This document shows, one piece after another, positions 16,309-24,247 of a DNA stretch of 64,000 nucleotides. This DNA comes from Methanocella_A sp049676595 (GTDB lineage Archaea > Halobacteriota > Methanocellia > Methanocellales > Methanocellaceae). The DNA is taken from assembly GCF_049676595.1 (NCBI RefSeq), contig NZ_CP187259.1, positions 124,001-188,000 of the forward strand, given 5' to 3'. Both the position numbers and the translations under genes were made by a program. The notes beneath the pieces were generated by a model. The model made no database searches and had not been told where the DNA came from. It saw only the letters and a list, made by a program, of their open reading frames with translations. Each line of letters begins with the position of its first letter. Positions within the stretch are counted from its first letter, which is position 1.

Positions 16309-17346
16309 TTATACAGTTCCGCTGGCGAGGAACCGCTGCTTGGGGTCTTCGAGCCTGGAGAGCAGGAACAGGTCGCCTGTGGTATAAGCGACTTCCTTGT
16401 CGGTCTTGAGGTGGACGACGTACTTGCCCGAGGACTTCGTGGACTCGATTTCCTTGCCGTTCTCGGTGATCTTGACAATGTTGCCCGGGGTGGACTGGAG
16501 GCCTGCGTAAACGTGGACTTTGTCGCCGGGCTTGAACTCGCCCTTGAACTTTGCCGTTACGCAGTTGAGGGCCAGCTGGTCGCCGACCTCTTCTTTTACG
16601 GAGAGGATGTGGCCCCTGTCAAGGTCTTTGCTCTGGACATTCTTGAGCGCGAGGCCGACCCTGGATCCAGTCGGGGCTTCCTTGACGTCGACGTCGTTCA
16701 TCTGGATGGAGCGGATTTCGGCTTCCTGCTGGATGGGCCAGACTTTGATCTTCTCCTTCATGTGGATGGTGCCCTGTTTCACGTAGCCGAGGATGACGGT
16801 GCCGACGCCCGTGACGTTGAAGTGATGGTCGATAGCAACACGGGCGGGCTTGTCGTTGAGGGCCTTGTTCTCCTCTTTTAGCTTGTTGTCGAGGTCGAAG
16901 ATGATGTCCTTGAGCTTGTCGATGTTCTCGAAGCTCTTGGTCGAGGTGGGCAGGACTTCCCACGACTCCAGGACAGTGCCCTTCGTCATCAGCTTGATCT
17001 TGTTCTTGAGCTCGTCGATGGCATAGGGGTTAGACGTGTCGGACTTGGTGATCGTGATGATGCCGTGTTTAGGCTTGAGCAGGTCCAGCATGATGATGCA
17101 TTCCCCGGCCCGGGCGTCGAGGCCTTTGGCGTCGATGCAGAAGACGATGACATCGGACATGTTGGCCGCGTTCACCAGCGGCTTCGGGGACTTGGGGTAG
17201 CCCACCGGATCGATGACTGCGAGGATGTTGTCTCCCTTCACGAAGTTGTAGAGCACGATATCGGACTCGGTGCCCTTCTTGCCCAGCTTGGCGGCCAGCG
17301 TGGTCTTACCCGACTGCTCTCCGCCGATCAGTGCTGCGTTCACCAT
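16309..17346 (-). CDS. EF-Tu/SelB-like translational GTPase paralogue
   Basis: 345 residues from ATG 17346 (MVNAALIGGEQSGKTT); the longer frame upstream is not conserved-looking. The P-loop is GGEQSGKT (8-15). G3, normally DTPGH, is DPVGYP, so the usual catalytic His is missing. G4 is TKSD. Domain 2 (about 175-260) has the EF-Tu-like HFNVTGVGTVILGYVKQGTI and domain 3 follows. Archaeal relatives are annotated as EF-Tu domain 2 proteins near SelB; their substrate is not established. It converges with rnhB. Confidence 0.75.
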   Translation of the reverse strand: MVNAALIGGEQSGKTTLAAKLGKKGTESDIVLYNFVKGDNILAVIDPVGYPKSPKPLVNAANMSDVIVFCIDAKGLDARAGECIIMLDLLKPKHGIITITKSDTSNPYAIDELKNKIKLMTKGTVLESWEVLPTSTKSFENIDKLKDIIFDLDNKLKEENKALNDKPARVAIDHHFNVTGVGTVILGYVKQGTIHMKEKIKVWPIQQEAEIRSIQMNDVDVKEAPTGSRVGLALKNVQSKDLDRGHILSVKEEVGDQLALNCVTAKFKGEFKPGDKVHVYAGLQSTPGNIVKITENGKEIESTKSSGKYVVHLKTDKEVAYTTGDLFLLSRLEDPKQRFLASGTV

Positions 17347-17480
17347 AAAAATCACTCTGCTTGGGTAGTAAGATACGAAGAATAGGTTAAATAAATTGCT
17401 GCTCGGCAGAGATGATGACTCACCGCTGGTGAGGCGCTCGTCGACGGCGAGCATAAGTCGTTTCTGACTCTTTTCGGGCG

Positions 17481-17774
17481 GTCAGGTACCGTTTACACGA
17501 AGTATAGTCATTCTTGAAACTTTTTGGACATTTTCTGTGTCTGGGTGTTCGCCTTTTGAACGCCTGCGAATGCAGGCTGGCACAGCGCAGCGTTCGTGTA
17601 CGTTCACATGAGAATATGCAAGGGCACGCGTGCCCTTACCTGATCGGACTCGTGTCCAAAAAGTTCCAGTAATGACTATACACGAAGTTTTACGATAAGA
17701 TCAGCTTGCTGTCAGCCCTTTTATCAAACTTCGCGTACTTCGTGTACTTCGCGTACTTCGTGTAAATGGTACGG
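17481..17774. repeat. TACACGAAG-word inverted repeat, copy 1, split by an insertion
   Basis: Outer ends GTCAGGTACCGTTTACACG (17481-17499) and CGTGTAAATGGTACGGGCGC (17758-17777 region) are imperfect inverted repeats. The right half has CTTCGCGTA/CTTCGTGTA units at a 9-bp period (about 17730-17765). The left array is cut by a 175-bp insertion at about 17504. An uninterrupted version of the same element lies at 36159-36301. Confidence 0.8.
17504..17678. mobile_element. MITE-like insertion with terminal inverted repeats
   Basis: About 175 bp with 26-bp terminal inverted repeats (TAGTCATT ... ACTTTTTGGACA at 17505-17530, mirrored at 17653-17678; 23 of 26 match). TACACGAAGT flanks it directly on both sides (17494-17503 and 17679-17688), as expected for a 9-10 bp target duplication. 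It holds a GGGCACGCGTGCCC palindrome and the CAGCGCAGCGTTCGTG word but no coding frame, so it would be non-autonomous. The flanking word is also the host element's own unit, which weakens the duplication argument slightly. Confidence 0.7.
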
Positions 17775-17807
17775 GCGCTCGAAAAAAATTTCAAAAGTGA
17801 CCAGCAC

Positions 17808-19115
17808 TTACTGGCGGCGGACGGCGGCGTATAGTGTGCCGATAAGCAGCAGGGGCAGCACCAGCAGGGGCGCACAGCAGCAGCCGGGGTCCCGGGGCGT
17901 CGGAGCGGTTGTTGCAGAGCCATAGCCCGGCTCGCCCCGGAGCTTGACCAGCCAGGCGTCGTCGCCGTTTGCGGCAGTGCTCACGTAGCCCGCCAGCACG
18001 TAGCCACCGTCGGGTGCCATGACCGCCCGGTAAAGCCGGATGTCCTTGCCGCTGTCCTCGAACGACCGGTCCCACTCCAGCTCGCCCGCAGAGTCGGTCT
18101 TCACGACGTAGGCGCTGGTATTGCCGTCCTCCGGGCCCCTCAATCCGACCAGCAGGTAACCGCCGTCAGGCGTGCTGATCACGCACTTGGCCCGCTCCTC
18201 CTGAGGCCCGCCGTAGCTGCGGTTCCAGAGCAGGTTGCCGTTCATGTCCAGCTTAGCCAGGTAGAAGTCGTAGCTGCTGTTGCCAGCATCGTTATCGATA
18301 GTGCCGGCCATTACGTATCCGCCGTCTACGATGGCGACTGACTCCGCGTAGTTATCGCCGTACCCCAGGAGAGTCTTCTGCCACAGCGCTTCGCCACTAT
18401 CGCTGATCCTGGCCATGTATGGCCGGTCCTGGCCATATACGCCCGCCCTCCCGAAAGATCCGGCCAGGATGGAGCTCCCATCCGGCGCCCTTTTAGCATC
18501 GTAGCACTGCACGTTCCTGCCATCCTCACCGTGTCCGAACTCATACAACACATTGCCGTTGAGATCAGTTATTACCATGTACGACCTCAGTTCAGAGGAG
18601 GCGCCGGAGGTGTTCAGGCCCGCGAAGGTGTACTCGTTACCATCGGCCATGACAGCGGTGAATATGTCGAGGCCGGCGCCTCCGAAGGTCTTCATCCACT
18701 CTTTAGCCCCGGATGAATCGGTTTTCACAGCCAGGCCGTCTGGAGTGAAGCCCATGTCTGCACTTTCGGGCAGGGTGAAGCCAGCCAGCAGATAACCTCC
18801 GTCCGCAGTCTGCCGGAGATCGTAGAGCTCGGCCAGCTGCCCGGACTCGTAGCTCCGGCTCCAGGACCGATAGCCCCCTGCGTCAGTCTTCAGCAGAAGC
18901 CCGGTTTCAGCGCCCGATCTGTTTTCGAAGCCTGCCAGAGCATAGCCTCCGCCTGAAACAGGGATGATGGAAAACACGTTCTGGTCGCCAGGGCTGGCGA
19001 TCTCCCGGGACCATATCACATCGTCCGGGCTGACCGGGGGCGTAGCCAGAGTTACTCCTGTGGAAACGAGAAGCAAGAGTATCGTTGTTATCAGCAGTGG
19101 AAGTAGCCGGACCAT
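17808..19115 (-). CDS. Secreted, C-terminally anchored repeat (propeller-like) protein
   Basis: 435 residues. N-terminal signal peptide (LLPLLITTILLLLVSTGVTLA, about 4-24). Then about six repeats of 45-60 residues, each with a core like DGGYLLAGF (SGGGYALAGF, DGGYLLAGFTL, GNEYTFAGL, DGGYVMAGTI, DGGYLLVGLRG, DGGYVLAGYV), next to WSRSY/WMKTF/WNRSYG elements. This is the pattern of delta-60/WD-like propeller repeats. The end is a Cys run (PGCCCAP) plus a transmembrane helix (about 411-430) and a basic tail, so it is probably cell-surface anchored. Ligand unknown. Confidence 0.78.
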   Translation of the reverse strand: MVRLLPLLITTILLLLVSTGVTLATPPVSPDDVIWSREIASPGDQNVFSIIPVSGGGYALAGFENRSGAETGLLLKTDAGGYRSWSRSYESGQLAELYDLRQTADGGYLLAGFTLPESADMGFTPDGLAVKTDSSGAKEWMKTFGGAGLDIFTAVMADGNEYTFAGLNTSGASSELRSYMVITDLNGNVLYEFGHGEDGRNVQCYDAKRAPDGSSILAGSFGRAGVYGQDRPYMARISDSGEALWQKTLLGYGDNYAESVAIVDGGYVMAGTIDNDAGNSSYDFYLAKLDMNGNLLWNRSYGGPQEERAKCVISTPDGGYLLVGLRGPEDGNTSAYVVKTDSAGELEWDRSFEDSGKDIRLYRAVMAPDGGYVLAGYVSTAANGDDAWLVKLRGEPGYGSATTAPTPRDPGCCCAPLLVLPLLLIGTLYAAVRRQ

Positions 19116-19164
19116 AAACAGTTATTACATAGCTTGTTATACAAGCCTTTGCACTAAAGGCGCG

Positions 19165-19563
19165 TCAGCGGGATGGCTTAACCAGCGAACGAATTTCCAG
19201 CGCTGCTTTATCGATCGCCTTCAGGGCCTCTGCCAGCGTCATTTTCGGCCCCACCATGGCCACCAGCAGTGCCACGGGACCGGCGCCGACCTCGATGAGC
19301 TTGTGATCTCCGGCCTCGATGATGACCCTGCGGGGCACGCCCTGCTTCAGCTCGGACGTGGCCGTCTCGGCGGCGCCCAGCACAGCAGCGGCCATAGCGG
19401 CGAACGCCGCCTTCTCCTCTTCCCCGGCCTGCAGCTCGGATTGCAGGATGAAGCCGTCCCTGCTCACCACTGCGGAGGCCTCGATGCCGGACTCGTTGAG
19501 CTTGCGCAGGACTGCGCCAAGCTTGCCACTCCTGTCCTCCATCGTGCCTTCCATCATCAGCAA
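19165..19563 (-). CDS. Roadblock/LC7 domain protein
   Basis: 132 residues at most; starts at the ATG encoding MEGTMEDRSGK (19554) or MEDRSGK are also possible. The single domain is typical: GAVLRKLNESGIEASAVVSRDGFILQSEL, then AAMAAAVLGAAETATSELKQG and RVIIEAGDHKLIEVGAGPVALLVAMV. Archaeal and bacterial roadblock proteins form dimers that bind small GTPases or modulate ATPases. It lies just upstream of, and in the same direction as, the secreted propeller gene (49-bp gap), so they may form one transcript. Partner GTPase not found nearby. Confidence 0.8.
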   Translation of the reverse strand: MLMMEGTMEDRSGKLGAVLRKLNESGIEASAVVSRDGFILQSELQAGEEEKAAFAAMAAAVLGAAETATSELKQGVPRRVIIEAGDHKLIEVGAGPVALLVAMVGPKMTLAEALKAIDKAALEIRSLVKPSR

Positions 19564-19720
19564 AACCCCATCTGTTGATCAGGATAGTAATTCCCCGGCG
19601 TATGGAAATAATTAATGGTGGGCCAGAGTGCGGGGGATTTGGCCGGATCAGTTACGCGACAACGTCCAGAACTACCCGGGCAACGTGTTCTATCGCTCGC
19701 ATAGTTACATTAATGGATTG

Positions 19721-19761
19721 TTTCATAAAATAGTTGCAAATTTAAGCAATTTTTCATGAAA
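19721..19761. promoter_or_regulatory. AT-rich dyad upstream of a membrane protein gene
   Basis: TTTCAT ... TTGC-N8-GCAA ... ATGAAA forms a 41-bp imperfect dyad, about 40-80 bp ahead of TATA-like GGTTATATATATGG (about 19792-19805). It lies in the 293-bp divergent gap between the roadblock gene and the 19857 gene and could be an operator for either. Nothing else is recognised in the gap. Confidence 0.35.
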
Positions 19762-19856
19762 TAATCGTAATATTTACCTTTGGTACTAAAACGGTTATAT
19801 ATATGGTCGTTCATACGATCAAGTATCAATATCCAGAGGAGGTTGAGATTCTGGAC

Positions 19857-20339
19857 ATGGATGAAAAAATGCGTAAGCTCCTGGCACTCGTTGCCATGGT
19901 GGTCATCGGGGCAGTCGTGCTCGTAATCGCGGGAGAAGTGGCGAAGTACGTCATCCCGCACGAAGCGCTGTACTTCCTGCTGATCAATAAGGTCTACTTC
20001 CTGGCCGCGGCGATTTTCCTGCTGCTGCTCGGCATCGACAAGATCAACATGAACAGCGCCCGCAATCTGTCGGCGACTTTCGTGCTGATCGTCATCGGTG
20101 TCGTGCTGCTATGGTTACTGGACAAGGCTGCCAGCGGCATGCTGTGGGGCGGCATGTACCCGTCGGTATACGGCCGTATCCCGGCGCAGTACGTGACTCT
20201 GTTCCTCCAGGCTCTTGACATCATCGCCATAGCGCTGGGCGCCCTCGGCGGCTTCCTGGTCCTGCTGAAGGCGATGGACAAGATCAAGGATATGCTCAAC
20301 GGAGCTACGAAGATCGAGAACAAAGAAAAAGAGATTTAA
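19857..20339 (+). CDS. Four-helix integral membrane protein, unknown function
   Basis: 160 residues from ATG 19857, with GAGGAGGT about 13 bp upstream; the longer frame from 19803 overlaps the TATA box. Four predicted transmembrane helices (about 8-28, 42-60, 70-92, 115-142) and a charged C-terminal tail (KIDKIKD, KIENKEKEI). No recognised family. Expressed from its own promoter, and a good hairpin terminator follows its stop. Confidence 0.65.
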   Translation: MDEKMRKLLALVAMVVIGAVVLVIAGEVAKYVIPHEALYFLLINKVYFLAAAIFLLLLGIDKINMNSARNLSATFVLIVIGVVLLWLLDKAASGMLWGGMYPSVYGRIPAQYVTLFLQALDIIAIALGALGGFLVLLKAMDKIKDMLNGATKIENKEKEI

Positions 20340-20349
20340 AAAAGTATAA

Positions 20350-20388
20350 GGCCCTTTCAGACTCACCCGGAAAGGGCCACTTTTTACT
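20350..20388. terminator. Bidirectional terminator between convergent genes
   Basis: GGCCCTTTC (20350-20358) pairs perfectly with GAAAGGGCC (20370-20378) over an 11-bp loop, followed by ACTTTTTAC. On the other strand an A-rich tract likewise gives U-rich RNA after the stem. It lies 11 bp after the membrane protein stop and 36 bp before the alaS stop. Confidence 0.75.
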
Positions 20389-20423
20389 AAAAGTTCCCCC
20401 GCGAACACTACCCGCAGGGCTGA

Positions 20424-23051
20424 TTATTGAGCAGCTTTTGCCTTGAACGCTTTAGCCTCGTGCTCGTTGCCGTCTACATTCATGTAGGCTTCCGCCAGCT
20501 TCTCCCTGACGTTGATCAGATCGGAGTAGCCGTAAGCGAAGTTGTCCCCGCGGAAAATGACGGTCCTGCCTTTGAACTCCTTCTTGAAGCTCCCGACGGT
20601 CTTCATGAGCGTGCCGAAGTCGGCGCCGGGCACGACGAGGTCCACTGTGTCGCCTGGCCTGCTCAGGGCAGCGGCGATCGTCTGCTGGACCAGTTCAGCC
20701 TGCAGCTCTTTGTTCTTCTTGCCGAGCTCCTTCCACTCGTTGAAGAACCGCTGGGCAGTCTTCGGGATGTCGTCATAGCCCACGCCCCAGAGGTCGGAGA
20801 CCTCTCTGAGGATGGATTCGTGGTGCTGGATCTCTCCGACAGCGTTGTCCAGCGACTTGAACTCGAGCCGGACTACGCCGTCCTGGATGCGCTCGCTGGA
20901 GAGCATCTTGATGAAGCCTACCTTGGAGGTGTTGTCGACGTGGATACCGCCACAGGCCTCGACGTCGTAGCCGTCGATGACGATGATGCGCAGGATTTTG
21001 CCGGGCACCGCTCCGCCCTGGTAGATGCGCATGGAGTACTCCATCTCCGCCTCGGTCCTCGACATCTCCCTGACTACGACGGGGATCTGCTTCATGGCCA
21101 GGTCGTTGGCCACCCGCTCGATCTCCTGCAACTGCTGGAAAGTCAGCGACTCGTAGTGGGTGATATCTAAACGGGCTTTCTCCACCGTCTTCTCGGCTCC
21201 TGCCTGCCACACGTGGTCTCCGAGCACCTTTCTCGCAGCGTAGTTGACGATATGAGTGGCGCTGTGGTGGGCGGCGAGGATGCGCCTCCGGGCCTCGTCC
21301 ACCTCGCCGGTCACCTTAGTCGTGCCTTCGGGCATCGGGGACTCGAGCACGTGGACGATCACGCCGTCCTGCTTGTACACGTCTTTCACTTTTATCCCGT
21401 TGACGTATCCGGTGTCGCCGGCCTGGCCGCCGCCCAGCGGGTAGAACAGCGTCCGGTCCAGCACCAGTTTAGTCGGCGTCAGCAGCTTAACCACGTTCGC
21501 CTCGAACTTGAATTCCCGGGGCTTCTCGTAGTACATAGGCTCGGTCTTCGGCAGGCCCTGGGTCTCGTTGGCCTCGATCTTGCGGGTGGCCTTCGCCTCG
21601 TGCCTCGCCTGCACCCGGGCGTAGAAGTCCTCGGGGATGACGATGTCCGGCTTGGCCTCCTTGATTAATTCGGGGGAGATGCCCTGGGAATCGTACAATT
21701 CTACGAGCTTGTCGGCGGTGAGCGTCTCCTTCGCCTTGACCATCCGCTTGATGATGTCCTTGCTCTTTCTCCGGGACTCCTCGTACCTCTTCCGCTCGAC
21801 GTCGATGATGTCGAACAGGCTGCCGTAGTCCCTTAATTCTGTATACCAGCTGCCGAACTCGTCGATGTGAGACCTGAAGATGTCGTTGACGTCGATGTCC
21901 CACTGGTACTGATCAATTAACGACCAGCACCTGCGGAGCAGATTGCGTAAGTTGTAGCCGCCGCCGACGTTGGAGGGCAGCGCGCCGTCGTGAATCGCCA
22001 CCAACAGGCTTCTGGTGTGGTCTGCCAGGACGTACTGCGCCCGGATCTTGTATACGAGCTCTTTCAGCTCGCCGAGGTCCATCTCCATCGATTTGGCCAC
22101 GTCGTTCCACGCGGAGCCGACGTCCTCGATCTCCTCCACGTTGAGGATGCCGGCGTACTTCGCGAACTTCGCGTGGAAGGCGGGGTCAGCCCGGTAGCCG
22201 GTCTTGTTGTAGATGAACTCCATGGTCTTCGGGAAGGTCGCGTCGTACGACATCGGGCTGCCCTGGCTGAACCACGCCCACCTTTCGAGGCCGGCGCCCA
22301 TGTCGATGACCTTGGTCTTGAGTTCCCTGAAGCCGCCGTCGGGAGTCTGCTCGTACTGCATGTACACCTGGTTGCCCAGCTCCAGGCCCCGGGAGAAGTA
22401 CTCGATGGACGGCCCGAAGTTGCCGCCGCCCGCCCATACGTCCTCGTGGAACACGATCTCGTGCGCCGGTATGCCCAGACCCTGGGTGAGGAAGTGCTGG
22501 ATCTGGCCGATGCCCTCCTCTTTGAAGTACACGTGCTTCTCCGGGGTGTTGAACGTGTGCTGGCCCACCATGATGAAGCCCGTATAGTGCCGGCCGGTGA
22601 TGCCCACGTTGTCGATGTCGTTAAAGCGTAAACAGAACTGGGGCTCGAGTACCGCCCTCGCGGGGGGCTCGATCTCGCCCGAGACCACGTACGGCTGGAA
22701 ATCGTTGATGCCCGCGGCGACAAAATAAAGATCCTCGTACCACCTGCAAACCGTCGGGTACCTTTCGAGGGGCACGTAGCCCCACTGGTCAAAAGTCTTG
22801 ACGTAGGTGTCCCAGGCTTCCTTGTACTCGAACTTCTTGCGCGTTAAGCTCTCGCCGATAAACCGGTACCCGCCGCTGCACTCGGCCTCGTCGCAGAAGT
22901 CTCTCTCCACCTGCGTCCAGAAGCCCCGGCCGCACTTCTTGCAAACTTTGCGATGGTAACCCATCGCAGTCAGCGTCTGCACCGGATAGTACTTCTCGTA
23001 GTTCTTCGCGAACTCCGGCTTCATGAGCTTCTTGATCTCTTTATCGTCCAT
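20424..23051 (-). CDS. alaS: Alanyl-tRNA synthetase (archaeal type)
   Basis: 875 residues. Charges tRNA(Ala). The archaeal N-terminal extension with a zinc-knuckle pattern CKKCGRGFW ... CDEAEC lies near 37-57. The class II aminoacylation core follows and includes GGGYNLRNLLRR (about 365-376). The editing domain carries HHSATHIVNYAARKVLG and the distal EACGGIHV Cys-His zinc site (about 700-708). A C-terminal domain closes the protein. Length is normal for archaea. Monocistronic, converging on the membrane protein gene. Confidence 0.96.
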   Translation of the reverse strand: MDDKEIKKLMKPEFAKNYEKYYPVQTLTAMGYHRKVCKKCGRGFWTQVERDFCDEAECSGGYRFIGESLTRKKFEYKEAWDTYVKTFDQWGYVPLERYPTVCRWYEDLYFVAAGINDFQPYVVSGEIEPPARAVLEPQFCLRFNDIDNVGITGRHYTGFIMVGQHTFNTPEKHVYFKEEGIGQIQHFLTQGLGIPAHEIVFHEDVWAGGGNFGPSIEYFSRGLELGNQVYMQYEQTPDGGFRELKTKVIDMGAGLERWAWFSQGSPMSYDATFPKTMEFIYNKTGYRADPAFHAKFAKYAGILNVEEIEDVGSAWNDVAKSMEMDLGELKELVYKIRAQYVLADHTRSLLVAIHDGALPSNVGGGYNLRNLLRRCWSLIDQYQWDIDVNDIFRSHIDEFGSWYTELRDYGSLFDIIDVERKRYEESRRKSKDIIKRMVKAKETLTADKLVELYDSQGISPELIKEAKPDIVIPEDFYARVQARHEAKATRKIEANETQGLPKTEPMYYEKPREFKFEANVVKLLTPTKLVLDRTLFYPLGGGQAGDTGYVNGIKVKDVYKQDGVIVHVLESPMPEGTTKVTGEVDEARRRILAAHHSATHIVNYAARKVLGDHVWQAGAEKTVEKARLDITHYESLTFQQLQEIERVANDLAMKQIPVVVREMSRTEAEMEYSMRIYQGGAVPGKILRIIVIDGYDVEACGGIHVDNTSKVGFIKMLSSERIQDGVVRLEFKSLDNAVGEIQHHESILREVSDLWGVGYDDIPKTAQRFFNEWKELGKKNKELQAELVQQTIAAALSRPGDTVDLVVPGADFGTLMKTVGSFKKEFKGRTVIFRGDNFAYGYSDLINVREKLAEAYMNVDGNEHEAKAFKAKAAQ

Positions 23052-23236
23052 GGCAAAATTCCTCTGATAAGTGTGAAAACGAATGCTTCTTTCGCCTTAT
23101 GAGGGCGGGATGCATAAATGTATCGGTTTTTGGATATGTTCGGCTTCATATTTTATTAGGCTCTCCCCGCACTATTTGTTAGGCCTCGAAATGACGAAGC
23201 GCAGGCGAAGCCTGAAAATTCGGTCCCACGCGCTCT

Positions 23237-23263
23237 GCCTCGGAGGCAGAAGGCCTCCGAGGC
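23237..23263. promoter_or_regulatory. GC-rich perfect hairpin upstream of the coiled-coil gene
   Basis: GCCTCGGAGGC (23237-23247) and GCCTCCGAGGC (23253-23263) pair perfectly across a 5-base loop; each arm is also nearly self-complementary. It sits just ahead of TATA-like GGTTTATTGTTT (23269-23280) in the 266-bp divergent gap between alaS and the 23318 gene. It may be a regulator site or a small repeat; nothing else is seen in the gap. Confidence 0.4.
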
Positions 23264-23317
23264 CAAAAGGTTTATTGTTTAGCAGACTAAAAGTAAAACG
23301 CTTCTGGCAGGTTTTAT

Positions 23318-24109
23318 ATGTCCGGCACAAACACGACTCCAAAGAAGAGATCCTTCGGGTTCGACGATATCCTTTCTATACTCGACGGCAAGAAGACGAG
23401 GCCCCCTGCCAGGCCCGCGCTGCCGCCTTCCCCTGAGCCCGAAGTAGAGGCTGCTCCCGCTGCGGAAACACCCCAGCCCCAACAGCCGCCTAAGGTCATC
23501 GCGCTGCCTGAAGACCATACTCTAGTGCCCAAGCTGCTGTCGGATATCGACCATAAGAACGCGGAGATCATCCGCCTGAACAACGACGTGGTCGGCCTCA
23601 GGTATGAGCTGCGGGAAAAGGAATTCGTGGTCAACAGCCTCACGCTGGATAACGCTAACAAGGACCTGCGTATCAGGGAGCTGCAGGCTACCATCGAAGA
23701 GCTTAAGGCCGACATCGCCAGGCTCAGGGCAATCCAGCCTCAGCAGCCCGTCGTCTTCACCCCGGCACAGGCACCTGTGGCCTCTGAACCAGCTCAGCCC
23801 CAGCCTGCTGCTGCCGCCCAGATACCCCTGCAGATCACCCAGATTATGGAAGCGGTACAGGCGGCTAAAACAGCTCAGCAGCCTGCTGCCCCTCAGGAAA
23901 CTTCGACCCCGGCGCCGGTACAGGCGGACGCTGCCGGAGCACGCCCAATTTCGGAGCAGTTTAACATCAAGGAAGACGTCGTCGAAGAGGACGTGGCCAC
24001 TATCTTCAAGCGGCTGGCCCGGTCTCACGACGAGGCGCCCGCAGAGGAAGGCGGCAATGTCGCCGAAGTCCCCAGGCGGCCCAGATCGGCCAAGCTGTAC
24101 GACCTGTAA
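23318..24109 (+). CDS. Coiled-coil protein with Pro/Ala/Gln-rich linkers, unknown function
   Basis: 263 residues. An N-terminal basic start (TTPKKRSFGFDDILSILDGKK) is followed by a Pro-rich stretch (about 30-58). A strong heptad coiled coil spans about 68-142 (LLSDIDHKNAEIIRLNNDVV onward, through EELKADIARL). A long Ala/Gln/Pro linker (about 143-210) and an acidic C-terminal segment with EDVVEEDVATIFKRLARSH follow. No catalytic motif and no membrane segment. Such architecture suggests a scaffold or partition-like protein, but I do not recognise the family. Monocistronic. Confidence 0.7.
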   Translation: MSGTNTTPKKRSFGFDDILSILDGKKTRPPARPALPPSPEPEVEAAPAAETPQPQQPPKVIALPEDHTLVPKLLSDIDHKNAEIIRLNNDVVGLRYELREKEFVVNSLTLDNANKDLRIRELQATIEELKADIARLRAIQPQQPVVFTPAQAPVASEPAQPQPAAAAQIPLQITQIMEAVQAAKTAQQPAAPQETSTPAPVQADAAGARPISEQFNIKEDVVEEDVATIFKRLARSHDEAPAEEGGNVAEVPRRPRSAKLYDL

Positions 24110-24164
24110 AAGTCACGCCAAATTTTAAATCCCGTTTTTCTGCATACCAGCACCTCGATGATTC

Positions 24165-24247
24165 GCCAAAAGCTTATAATACATAAATAGTAGGAAGCGA
24201 TATTCCGCCATTAAGATAATATGCAACGGGAGGCTTAACTTCCGTAT
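24165..24247 (+). promoter_or_regulatory. glnA promoter and RBS
   Basis: CTTATAATACATAAATAG (24173-24190) is a good archaeal TATA region and CGGGAGGC (24228-24235) is the ribosome-binding site before ATG 24248. The distance allows a leader of about 40 bases. No clear nitrogen-regulator operator was identified by eye. Confidence 0.55.
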
